Of a stretch of DNA of 9,260 bases, positions 1-7,634 are shown one piece after another. The translations under genes were made by a program, and so were the position numbers. Numbering within the stretch: the first letter of the stretch is position 1; each line of letters begins with the position of its first letter. The notes under the pieces were generated by a model. It saw only the letters and a program-made list of their open reading frames with translations. It did not search any database and was not told the origin of the DNA. This stretch comes from S15-B10 sp045569115 (GTDB lineage: Bacteria; Fidelibacterota; Marinisomatia; Marinisomatales; S15-B10), in NCBI GenBank assembly GCA_045569115.1, contig JBJKZS010000043.1, positions 1 to 9,260 on the forward strand, given 5' to 3'.

Positions 1-519
1 ATAGCAAATAGTGGTGGATTAGTTAACATGCCAGACTCATTCTACAATATGGTTAGGGTAGGAATGCTTCTTTATGGTGCTAACCCGTCATCTGAAATAA
101 TTGATCCTATTCCAATTCAACCTGCAATGAATTTTAAGGGTGAAATTGTATTGGTTCGAAGGGTTGAAGCGGGCACACCAGTTAGCTATGGGGCTCTTTA
201 TAGACCTTTAACTGATAGTTATCTTGCGGTTATTCAAGTTGGTTTTGCAGATGGGATTCCCAGACCTTGGTTTGAGCGGGGTTTCATTCTATTTAGAGGC
301 AAACCTTACAGAATAGCCGGTAGGATTTGTATGGATCAGTTTATGGTTGATTTTGGTGACCTTAAGCCTCAGGAAGGGGAGCAAGTACTTATTTGGGGAA
401 AGGATGGAAATAATGTTTTGCCTGTTGAGAAAATCAGTAGAGATATTGGCCTAAGCCCTTATGCTATATTTACAGGTTTGGTGTGCAAGCGAATAAAAAG
501 AGAGTTATTAAATGAATAA
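1..519 (+). CDS. alr: Alanine racemase, C-terminal part (5' truncated by window)
   Basis: PLP-dependent alanine racemase, which interconverts L- and D-alanine in the cytoplasm to supply D-Ala for peptidoglycan. The reading frame is open from base 1, so the gene starts upstream; 172 codons are present, a little under half of the usual 360-390 residues. Visible motifs: ANSGG at the left edge, VRVGMLLYG (52-78), VSYG with the tyrosine codon at 187-189 (equivalent to the catalytic Tyr contributed by the second subunit, Tyr265 in Geobacillus numbering), and GRICMDQF with Cys-Met-Asp at 328-336, the substrate-carboxylate site. The N-terminal PLP lysine lies outside the window. An ATG at 28 is internal to the domain and is not the real start. 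The stop overlaps the next start by 8 nt, suggesting translational coupling with the murein hydrolase fusion. Family assignment is secure. Confidence 0.95.
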   Translation: MANSGGLVNMPDSFYNMVRVGMLLYGANPSSEIIDPIPIQPAMNFKGEIVLVRRVEAGTPVSYGALYRPLTDSYLAVIQVGFADGIPRPWFERGFILFRGKPYRIAGRICMDQFMVDFGDLKPQEGEQVLIWGKDGNNVLPVEKISRDIGLSPYAIFTGLVCKRIKRELLNE

Positions 520-3325
520 CAGAAGAATAACAATTTTAGTTTTAACTCTTTTTGGTTATTCATGCTTTATTCCTTCTTCAATAAATAAGGAGCCTCAAGC
601 TGAAATCTTACTTGCCGACCTTTCAATTCAAGAAAAGGTTGGTCAGATGTTCATGCTTAGGTATAGAGGAGAATTTTATAGAGAAGATGCATATGTTTTG
701 AAGAATGTTAAACGGTTAATTACAGATCATCATATAGGTGGAATTATTTCTTACTTTGGATCTGTTTATGGAACTATTGAGAATTTGAATGAGCTTCAAT
801 CTTTCTCGGAAATACCCCTTCTCGTAGCCGCTGATTATGAAAGAGGTGTAGGCCAGCATCTTGATGGTGGAACACTCTTCCCATCAAACATGGCCATGGC
901 AGCCACCGGAGATACTCAGTTGTCCTATGAACAGGGCAAAGTAACAGCTTTGGAAGCAAGAGCTGTGGGTGTGCATGTTGCTTTTGCGCCAGTGATGGAT
1001 GTCAATAGTAATGCCAATAATCCCATAATTAATTTTCGTTCTTACGGAGACTCTCCTGAGATTGTATCAAAATATGGTAATGCGTTTATAAAAGGAGCTC
1101 AAGATAATGGTTTAATTGCATGTGTTAAACATTTCCCAGGTCATGGTGACACTGGTGTTGATTCCCATACAACTTTACCTGTTATCGTATCTGAAGAAAA
1201 GAAATTTAGAATGATTGACCTGCCTCCATTTAAAGAAGCAATTGATTCTGGAGTCAAAATGGTGATGACAGCTCATATTTCTGTTCCTGTCTTAGATGAA
1301 TCAAGATTGCCAGCAACACTTTCAAATAAAATAAGTGAAAAAATTCTGAGAGATGAGTTCGGTTTCGAAGGAATTATTGTAACTGATGCTATGGAGATGG
1401 GTGGTATCACTGAAACTTTTTGGTCAGCAGAAGCTGCTATCCGAACTATTGAAGCTGGTTCAGACATTATACTCCTACCACTTGATAATGATACTGCCAT
1501 AAAAGGAGTTTTAAATGCTATTAAGAATGGTAGAATTTCAGAAAAGCGTATAGACCAATCAGTACAAAAAATTCTTGATCTTAAGCGAGAATTAGGCTTA
1601 TGGAATGAAAGAAAAGTGTCTATAGCCAAGGCTCGAAACACTCTTGGAAATTGGAATCACATATCGACTGCTTCCAAAGCTGCAAAAAAATCTATTACTC
1701 TTGTTAATGACGATTTAAAAACAATCCCTTTATCTCCTAAGATGAGTGATAGAATGACACATATCCTTTTGGCAACTGATGAAGGTATGCTAGCTTATTC
1801 TAAGCCATTTAGATCAGCCGTGTCAAGACTGCACGGGAATGTCAAGTCTCAATTTTATTACCAAAAACTTAGTCAAAATCAAATTTCCGAGATTACATCT
1901 CAAGCAGATTCATCTAATCATATTTTAATTTCACTTCTTATTCGTGTTAGAATGAATATTGGAACAGTCACAATTGATCCTTCTCATCGTGAGCTCATTG
2001 AAAAGTTCCATGCGATGAATAAAAAGGTGACGGTTGTTTCTTTTGGTTCACCCTATGTAACCGATGTGAATTCTATCGGTACGTATCTTGCTGCATATGG
2101 ATATGGATCCATTTCAATGAGTGCTATGGCTAATGCACTTTTTGGAAGTGCTTCCATAACTGGAAAATTACCTGTTGAGCTAAGCTCAAAATATATTCAG
2201 GGTCATGGGATCAATAAGGAAGCCGATGAATTGTTGAAAGAGTCGGATAGAATAATAGATTTTTCTCAAGCTGAACTTATACTCAATAATGCTATTGTTG
2301 ATTCAATTTTCCCGGGTGCGTCGGCACTTATTCTGTATGATGGTGAAGCGGTTTGGTCAAAGCAAATTGGAAGGCAAACTTATAGTAAATCATCCCCCCT
2401 AGTCACTTCAGAGACCATCTATGATCTTGCTTCACTTACAAAAGTTGTAGCGACTACAAGCATAGTAATGAAACTTTCAGCACAAAATAAACTTCCTTTA
2501 GATGAACCTGTTAAAGATTTCATACCTCAATTTACGGGAGGTGGTAAGGAATTTGTTACAATTAGACATCTTTTAACTCATTCAGCTGGCCTTAAACCTT
2601 TTGATGAGTATCCTTTAGGAACAAGCACTGATGAAATAATTTCTGACATCATTGAGCAACCTCTTATTCATGCTCCTGGCACAGTTTATGAATACAGTGA
2701 TTTTGGGCCAATTTTGGCAGGAAAAATTTGCGAAATGGTAAGTGGACAATCATTTGATGTGCTAGCGTCGAACTTAATTTTTAAACCTTTAGGGATGAAA
2801 AATACATTTTTTAACCCTGATTCGTCAATTGTCTCTAGAGTGGCACCAACAGAAATTGACTATATTTATAACCGTGGATTAGTGCATGGAATTGTTCATG
2901 ATGAGCGAGCATGGCAATTAAATGGAGTCGCTGGTCATGCGGGACTTTTTTCTTCTGTCAAAGATCTTGGGTTTTTTTCTCAGATGATGATTGATTATGG
3001 ATTTTTTGGTGGCCGAAGATATTTTACAAGATCAGCTATACAGCAATTTACAAGTAAACAAGAGCTACCCAAAGGTAGTGATAGAGCAATTGGATGGGAT
3101 ACGCCTACCAAAGGGAAAAGTTCAGCTGGTGCCTATTTTAGTGAAGGAAGTTTCGGGCATACGGGTTTTACGGGGACTTCTATTTGGATTGATCCAAATA
3201 GGCGGATTTCAATTATATTATTGACCAATAGAGTACATCCGACTCGAAAGCGGGGTGGAATGATGCAGGTTAGAAAAAAATTCCATAACGCTGTGATGGA
3301 GGCTTTGCTCAACCAGAAGTACTAA
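512..3325 (+). CDS. Exported GH3 beta-N-acetylglucosaminidase (NagZ-type) fused to serine beta-lactamase/AmiE-like domain
   Basis: A two-enzyme fusion of 937 residues. Residues 1-18 form a signal peptide with a plausible lipobox (F-G-Y-S-C, Cys18), so it may be a lipoprotein. Residues about 35-365 are the GH3 barrel: AADYERG (106-112), KHFPGHG (206-212), the D-S-H loop (217-219, the Asp/His acid-base pair of NagZ enzymes) and IIVTDAM with the nucleophile Asp292. Residues about 385-560 form the GH3 C-terminal alpha/beta domain. Residues about 585-935 are a class C beta-lactamase-like domain with SLTK (641-644, nucleophile Ser641), YSD (728-730, Tyr motif) and HTG (883-885, KTG counterpart). 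NagZ removes non-reducing GlcNAc from murein fragments. Next to nagZ in B. subtilis, the related AmiE cleaves the MurNAc-L-Ala bond; that activity is inferred here, and a D-Ala peptidase or esterase role is the alternative. The ATG at 512 overlaps alr by 8 nt, with a weak AAGAGAG site at 498-504. Confidence 0.92.
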   Translation: MNNRRITILVLTLFGYSCFIPSSINKEPQAEILLADLSIQEKVGQMFMLRYRGEFYREDAYVLKNVKRLITDHHIGGIISYFGSVYGTIENLNELQSFSEIPLLVAADYERGVGQHLDGGTLFPSNMAMAATGDTQLSYEQGKVTALEARAVGVHVAFAPVMDVNSNANNPIINFRSYGDSPEIVSKYGNAFIKGAQDNGLIACVKHFPGHGDTGVDSHTTLPVIVSEEKKFRMIDLPPFKEAIDSGVKMVMTAHISVPVLDESRLPATLSNKISEKILRDEFGFEGIIVTDAMEMGGITETFWSAEAAIRTIEAGSDIILLPLDNDTAIKGVLNAIKNGRISEKRIDQSVQKILDLKRELGLWNERKVSIAKARNTLGNWNHISTASKAAKKSITLVNDDLKTIPLSPKMSDRMTHILLATDEGMLAYSKPFRSAVSRLHGNVKSQFYYQKLSQNQISEITSQADSSNHILISLLIRVRMNIGTVTIDPSHRELIEKFHAMNKKVTVVSFGSPYVTDVNSIGTYLAAYGYGSISMSAMANALFGSASITGKLPVELSSKYIQGHGINKEADELLKESDRIIDFSQAELILNNAIVDSIFPGASALILYDGEAVWSKQIGRQTYSKSSPLVTSETIYDLASLTKVVATTSIVMKLSAQNKLPLDEPVKDFIPQFTGGGKEFVTIRHLLTHSAGLKPFDEYPLGTSTDEIISDIIEQPLIHAPGTVYEYSDFGPILAGKICEMVSGQSFDVLASNLIFKPLGMKNTFFNPDSSIVSRVAPTEIDYIYNRGLVHGIVHDERAWQLNGVAGHAGLFSSVKDLGFFSQMMIDYGFFGGRRYFTRSAIQQFTSKQELPKGSDRAIGWDTPTKGKSSAGAYFSEGSFGHTGFTGTSIWIDPNRRISIILLTNRVHPTRKRGGMMQVRKKFHNAVMEALLNQKY

Positions 3326-3329
3326 TTCT

Positions 3330-4724
3330 GTGCAAACATTTGACTTTATTGTTCTTTTTTTATATCTAGTGGTAGTTAGTGTTGTATCCCTTCTAGCCTC
3401 AGGAAAACAGAATAGTACGAGATCTTTTTTTCTTGCTGAAAAAAATATTTCTTGGTGGATGATTATGTTCTCGGTCGTTGCAACTGAGACATCAGTATTA
3501 ACTTTTCTTAGTATTCCTGGAATATCTTATAATTCAAATTTTGGTTTTCTCCAATTAGCAATAGGCTATGTAATTGGCCGATGGTTAGTTGCATGTTTTT
3601 TACTTCCATTATATTTTGAAGAAGGCCTTGAGTCAACTTATGAATTCCTTTTAAATCGCTGGGGTGTGACAGTCCAGCGTACCGGATCCTTTGTTTTTCA
3701 GATTACTCGTATTCTTTCTGATGGAGTTAGACTTTTCATGACAGCTATTCCTATGGCATTAATTACTGGATGGTCCTATCCTCTATCGATTTTAGTTATT
3801 GTGGCTTTTACTCTTTTTTATACCATTCTTGGAGGAATTAAAGCCGTTGTGTGGGCTGATTCAATTCAATTTGTTATTTATATTATAGGTGCATTTATAA
3901 CTATCGGAGTTTTAGGTTTTGGTATTGAGGGTGGTTGGATGACCATATTAAGTAATGCATCTAGAGAAGGCAAACTTTTGGTTGTACAAGGTGGGGATTT
4001 CCTTAATTATCCGTACCATTTTATAACAGCTCTAATTGGAGGTGTCTTTTTGTCGTTGGCATCACATGGAACTGACCATCTTATGGTTCAGAGGCTATTA
4101 AGTGCTAGAAATTTAAAAGATAGTCGAAAGGCATTAATTGGAAGTGGTCTTTTGGCACTATTCCAATTTGGTTTGTTTTTAATTATAGGAACTGGGATTT
4201 GGGCCTTTTATGAAGGAAAGACAATGAATAGCAATGATGTTTTTTCTAGTTTTATTATTGATGGTCTTCCAATTGGCATAAAAGGACTAATTGTTGCTGC
4301 AATCTTTTCTGCAGCAATGTCTTCTCTTAGCTCATCAATTAATGCACTCGCTTCGACAATAATGTCTGACTGGATAAAATCCATTAAGCCTCAAAAATAT
4401 AATTTAACTAATTCTCGTTTAATTTCAATTATATGTGGACTCATTATTGCTTTTAGTGCGTTGCTTTTTACTTCTACAGATGATCCTCTAGTTGAAGTTG
4501 GTCTTACAATTGCCTCCTTCACTTATGGGGGTCTGTTAGGGTTTTTTGTTCTAGGTCTAACAAAAATTAAATTTACATCCTTTTCGGTAATTGCAGGTTT
4601 TATATCATCAATATCATTTATGATATTAATTGTTGTTTTTACCTCTATCGCATGGCCGTGGTACACGCTTATTGGTCTAACTTTTATGGTTTTAGTATCA
4701 ACCCTTATAAGGTTGGTTGAGTAA
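3330..4724 (+). CDS. Sodium:solute symporter (SSS family), candidate amino-sugar importer
   Basis: Inner-membrane Na+-coupled importer of 464 residues with about 13 predicted membrane helices, normal for the SSS family. Family marks: an N-terminal helix followed by SFFLAEKNISWW (32-43), ATETSVLTF (51-59), GGIKAVVWADSIQ (168-180), GTDHLMVQRLLSAR (247-260) with the following DSRKA, and FSAAMSSLSSSINALAST (326-343), whose serines match the conserved sodium-site helix. The start is GTG at 3330, 4 nt after the preceding stop, with only a weak AGAAG upstream. The next in-frame ATG would remove the first helix and part of the second, so GTG is preferred. The stop overlaps the next ATG by one base (TAATG). 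The substrate cannot be read from sequence. Its place between a NagZ fusion and a NamZ-like protein suggests MurNAc, GlcNAc or a small muropeptide; this is inference. Confidence 0.93.
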   Translation: MQTFDFIVLFLYLVVVSVVSLLASGKQNSTRSFFLAEKNISWWMIMFSVVATETSVLTFLSIPGISYNSNFGFLQLAIGYVIGRWLVACFLLPLYFEEGLESTYEFLLNRWGVTVQRTGSFVFQITRILSDGVRLFMTAIPMALITGWSYPLSILVIVAFTLFYTILGGIKAVVWADSIQFVIYIIGAFITIGVLGFGIEGGWMTILSNASREGKLLVVQGGDFLNYPYHFITALIGGVFLSLASHGTDHLMVQRLLSARNLKDSRKALIGSGLLALFQFGLFLIIGTGIWAFYEGKTMNSNDVFSSFIIDGLPIGIKGLIVAAIFSAAMSSLSSSINALASTIMSDWIKSIKPQKYNLTNSRLISIICGLIIAFSALLFTSTDDPLVEVGLTIASFTYGGLLGFFVLGLTKIKFTSFSVIAGFISSISFMILIVVFTSIAWPWYTLIGLTFMVLVSTLIRLVE

Positions 4725-6019
4725 TGAAGAATATTTGTAAACTAGGTGTACTTATAATATTTTTTTCACTACCTATCTTGAATGGGCAATTGTATGATCA
4801 TTCAGAGGTAGTAGATGTTCCAAATATGAGTTTTTTACCAGGAATTTTTACTGGTCTAGACATACTAGAAGAAAGGATGTTTGATCTAATTAAAGGAAAA
4901 CGACTTGCCATACTAACAAATCAAACTTCCTTAAATCGAAATGGAAAACATCTCCTAGATTTATTATATGAAAAAAAAGATCTCTTTAATATTGAGATTA
5001 TTTTTACTCCTCAGCATGGAATTTTAAGCAATCACATTCAATCTTTAGAAACATCAAAAGATGAAAGAGATGAACGTTTTGGTGCTATAGTTAAAAACCT
5101 TTGGGGTCGCCAATTCAAACCAAATAGTAGAGACTTTCGAAATGTTGATTTAGTTGTCATTGACATTCAAGATACAGGAGTTAGGTATCACACTGTTATT
5201 ACTACAGTAACTAAGATGATGGAAGCAGCTTCGGACTATAGTATACCAGTTATTGTATTAGATAGGCCAAATCCTATCAATGGAAACAGCTTGGAAGGAC
5301 CTGTTATTCGACCAGGTTTTCAGTCACTTCGAGGATATCATCTAGTACCTATTAGACATGGGATGACAGTGGGAGAACTCTCTATTATGGTAAATGAAAC
5401 TGGGTGGATAAGCGGATCTGAAAGATGTGAATTAACCGTAATACCGATGTCAAATTGGAATAGGGAAATGTGGATTGATGAAACCGGTCTGATGGAAACA
5501 CCTTTATGGAAAGAGATTGAAAAGACTGAAACATTGTTAGCCTCTTCTGGTATGGAATTATTATCTGGCACAAACCTGTCATTTGGAGAAGGTACTGATT
5601 TGTCGTATAGAGTGGTGGGGGCACCATGGTTAGTATCTAAACAATTAATTAAAGGTTTAAATAGAGCTAATCTTCCTGGTGTTATTTTTAAGCCGATACA
5701 ATTTCAACCTGATTCACTTTCGACACTTATTTCGATGCCCATATATAGAGGTGAGACTTGTTATGGTGTACAATTGATAATTCAAGATAGAGATAGATTT
5801 AGGCCCGTGAAAACGGCAGTAAATATTCTTTCATTAGTTGCAAGTCTAGAGCCCCGTCGTTTTAAATGGGCAGGAAATAATTATATAGATATGCTTTATG
5901 GACATAATTATTTAAGATTGTTTCTAGCTCAAGAGAGGGATGTTGCTAAACTACCAGCTACGTGGTCGAAAGATCTAATCAGATTTAATACGTTTCGGCA
6001 AAAGTTTCTCCTTTATTGA
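4724..6019 (+). CDS. Exported NamZ-family (DUF1343) protein, divergent exo-beta-N-acetylmuramidase homologue
   Basis: A 431-residue protein with a Sec signal peptide (1-21, cleavage near NGQ) and the full-length NamZ/DUF1343 fold. B. subtilis and Tannerella NamZ release MurNAc from the non-reducing ends of murein fragments. Conserved here: LAILTNQTS (61-69), VVIDIQDTGVR (144-154), VLDRPNPINGN (178-188) with EGP (191-193), RHGMTVGEL (211-219), GTNLS (282-286) and GAPW (299-302). Divergent: the usual PEHG is PQHG (96-99, Gln97 codon at 5012-5014), the following AGE region reads SLE, RFYTY reads RYHTV, PSPNMP is absent at equal spacing, YPG is SSG, EGTN is SGTN, and the RGT loop is EGT (289-291). 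The family Glu in PEHG is proposed as catalytic, so activity is uncertain although membership is clear. ATG overlaps the symporter stop (TAATG), so the two are translationally coupled. Confidence 0.88.
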   Translation: MKNICKLGVLIIFFSLPILNGQLYDHSEVVDVPNMSFLPGIFTGLDILEERMFDLIKGKRLAILTNQTSLNRNGKHLLDLLYEKKDLFNIEIIFTPQHGILSNHIQSLETSKDERDERFGAIVKNLWGRQFKPNSRDFRNVDLVVIDIQDTGVRYHTVITTVTKMMEAASDYSIPVIVLDRPNPINGNSLEGPVIRPGFQSLRGYHLVPIRHGMTVGELSIMVNETGWISGSERCELTVIPMSNWNREMWIDETGLMETPLWKEIEKTETLLASSGMELLSGTNLSFGEGTDLSYRVVGAPWLVSKQLIKGLNRANLPGVIFKPIQFQPDSLSTLISMPIYRGETCYGVQLIIQDRDRFRPVKTAVNILSLVASLEPRRFKWAGNNYIDMLYGHNYLRLFLAQERDVAKLPATWSKDLIRFNTFRQKFLLY

Positions 6020-6027
6020 CAAGTTTT

Positions 6028-7626
6028 ATGAGAAACATCTCCTCCTTCTTTATTATGATGATTTGGAGTTTGCATTTTATTCAAGCTCAAGATTATTTCA
6101 CATTGCCAAAGAATGTTTGGCGTTTATCTATAGAAAATGAATTTTCATCTGGTCAATGGATCACTACTAATGGCAAGAAAGGTTTTCCTGACGAATTCTT
6201 TGATTTGCAAGGATATGGTCTTCGTTATTATGATCATGAGAATCAAGATTCCAAGCGTGATTTGCACAATCTCCATGAACAATATGTAACAATTACTGAT
6301 AGAGCTGATGAGGTAATAGCTGATTTTCAAATAAAAGATGCGGCTATTGCTTGGGGTGACACTTTATTGGATTTTAGTCAAAATTTCTTTGGGCCTGATC
6401 CTGTTAATTTGGGTGGCTATATTACTAATTCAAAGAGGTCTTTATTGTCTAATCTCTCTCGAATTAGAATTGAGTACGGTATTTCTGAAAAGGTAACCAT
6501 GACTATTTCTATGCCAAATTATTCTAAGGTACAGGAAACAAATGTATGGAGTTGGCGTAGCGGATCAATGGAAAATTTTGATTTAGGGGGTTTCATCGCT
6601 TACCATCAAGCAAATAAAATGAAATTCGACAATTTTTTTGACTCACATTTTGCTGATAGTCTTGGTTCCTATATGTTAAATAAACTTAGAGCTGTTTATG
6701 ATTCATTTTACACAGATGGGGGACAATTTTCTATATTGTGGGCAATGGAACAAGATCCAGACCCTATAAGTAAATCAATAACTGGGGCTCAGTTCAATCC
6801 TTTTTCTAATTCAGAAAAAGATCCAACTAACATTGATTCATTAATGCAATATTTTCATCCGAATCGCACAGCCTCAGGTTTAGGAGATTTTCAAATTGGT
6901 TTTAACTTCCAATTATTTGGTTCTCCAGTATGGGAAGGTGAATCAATATATTCAATTTATGGAGGCTTAGGAGTGACTATACCTACAGCTAGCCTTATTA
7001 GTAAGTATGATCCTCTAAGACTTGATAGTTCAAAACGTCCAAAACAGTTTAAAGAACTTCAACTTGGAGAAGGAATAGCGGCATTAAGATTTGTGCTTTT
7101 CGGTGAATTTTATCGTCCAATCAGAGGTCGAAACGTTAAAGTGACTTGGTCTTCTAGATTCAAATTAAACCCTGAAACTAAGTTTTGGACTAGAGTTTCT
7201 CCAAGAGGGACCTTCTCTGTGGTTTCTGATACAATCCTTAATCAGATTGGCAATTCCTATCGAATGCGACGTGGGAATGAATTATTAGGATCGATAGTTG
7301 GAACTTTGGAATTGATTCCTGATAAAATAGCATTTTATACTGGGCAAATTTGGTATCTGAAGGGTAGAGACATATTCTATTCTAGAAACAAAAAATGGAA
7401 TGAGTGGATGGCTGGTGGCACTGACTATAGAGAAAAGTACGACACACAAGGTTTTGCGGTTATTCAAAGCATCGGTTTTTTCTTAATGAATACTAATGCT
7501 ATGAATAAATATGGTTCTATTCCATTCGAAGTCAAACTATCAATAGAAGCCCCACTTCTAGTACGTCATAATTGGAGTAACTTTAAATTTAATTTATCAT
7601 TTGTCACCTTTTTTCAATTTTGGTAA
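6028..7626 (+). CDS. Predicted outer-membrane beta-barrel protein, unknown function
   Basis: A 532-residue protein I cannot assign firmly. It starts with a signal peptide (MRNISSFF, hydrophobic stretch, then IQAQ, cleavage near residue 20-21). The mature part is rich in alternating polar/hydrophobic strands and aromatics. It ends in FNLSFVTFFQFW, an amphipathic strand with a terminal aromatic residue as in barrels inserted by the Bam machinery. GLGDFQIGF (about 284-292) followed by YGGLGVTIPTA (about 311-321) resembles the MetA-pathway phenol-degradation/transporter-like barrel family (PF13557-like); this is tentative. The frame also opens at TTG 6016, overlapping the namZ-like stop, but ATG 6028 gives a compact signal peptide and an 8 nt gap; neither has a good Shine-Dalgarno site. 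Context suggests an outer-membrane channel or surface protein serving murein-fragment uptake, which is inference only. Confidence 0.75.
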   Translation: MRNISSFFIMMIWSLHFIQAQDYFTLPKNVWRLSIENEFSSGQWITTNGKKGFPDEFFDLQGYGLRYYDHENQDSKRDLHNLHEQYVTITDRADEVIADFQIKDAAIAWGDTLLDFSQNFFGPDPVNLGGYITNSKRSLLSNLSRIRIEYGISEKVTMTISMPNYSKVQETNVWSWRSGSMENFDLGGFIAYHQANKMKFDNFFDSHFADSLGSYMLNKLRAVYDSFYTDGGQFSILWAMEQDPDPISKSITGAQFNPFSNSEKDPTNIDSLMQYFHPNRTASGLGDFQIGFNFQLFGSPVWEGESIYSIYGGLGVTIPTASLISKYDPLRLDSSKRPKQFKELQLGEGIAALRFVLFGEFYRPIRGRNVKVTWSSRFKLNPETKFWTRVSPRGTFSVVSDTILNQIGNSYRMRRGNELLGSIVGTLELIPDKIAFYTGQIWYLKGRDIFYSRNKKWNEWMAGGTDYREKYDTQGFAVIQSIGFFLMNTNAMNKYGSIPFEVKLSIEAPLLVRHNWSNFKFNLSFVTFFQFW

Positions 7627-7627
7627 T

Positions 7628-7632
7628 AGGGG
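7628..7632 (+). promoter_or_regulatory. Ribosome binding site AGGGG deciding the MFS start
   Basis: AGGGG lies just before the ATG at 7635, with unusually short spacing. No similar site precedes the alternative in-frame TTG at 7620, which also overlaps the stop of the preceding gene. This favours ATG 7635. Confidence 0.5.
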
Positions 7633-7634
7633 AT

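Noticed and set aside
1273..1641. A 122-codon open frame on the minus strand.
   Set aside because: It lies wholly inside the conserved GH3 domain on the other strand and its translation has no recognisable domain; it is a shadow frame.
2991..3224. A 77-codon + strand open frame in another frame within the beta-lactamase-like domain.
   Set aside because: The main frame here carries the conserved HTG motif and has no frameshift; the alternative frame has no ribosome site or recognisable features.
6016..6021. A perfect TTGACA at the boundary between the NamZ-like gene and the barrel gene, a possible internal promoter -35.
   Set aside because: At 16-19 nt spacing the downstream bases are CT-rich with no TATAAT-like hexamer; the first TATTAT-like string is about 30 nt away. 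The match lies in tightly packed coding sequence.
6016..6027. TTG start giving four extra residues on the barrel protein.
   Set aside because: It overlaps the preceding stop, has no ribosome site, and adds residues before an otherwise normal signal peptide beginning at ATG 6028. It cannot be fully excluded.
7620..7634. TTG start giving five extra residues on the MFS protein.
   Set aside because: No ribosome site precedes it, while AGGGG precedes ATG 7635 and the UMF1 signature follows directly.
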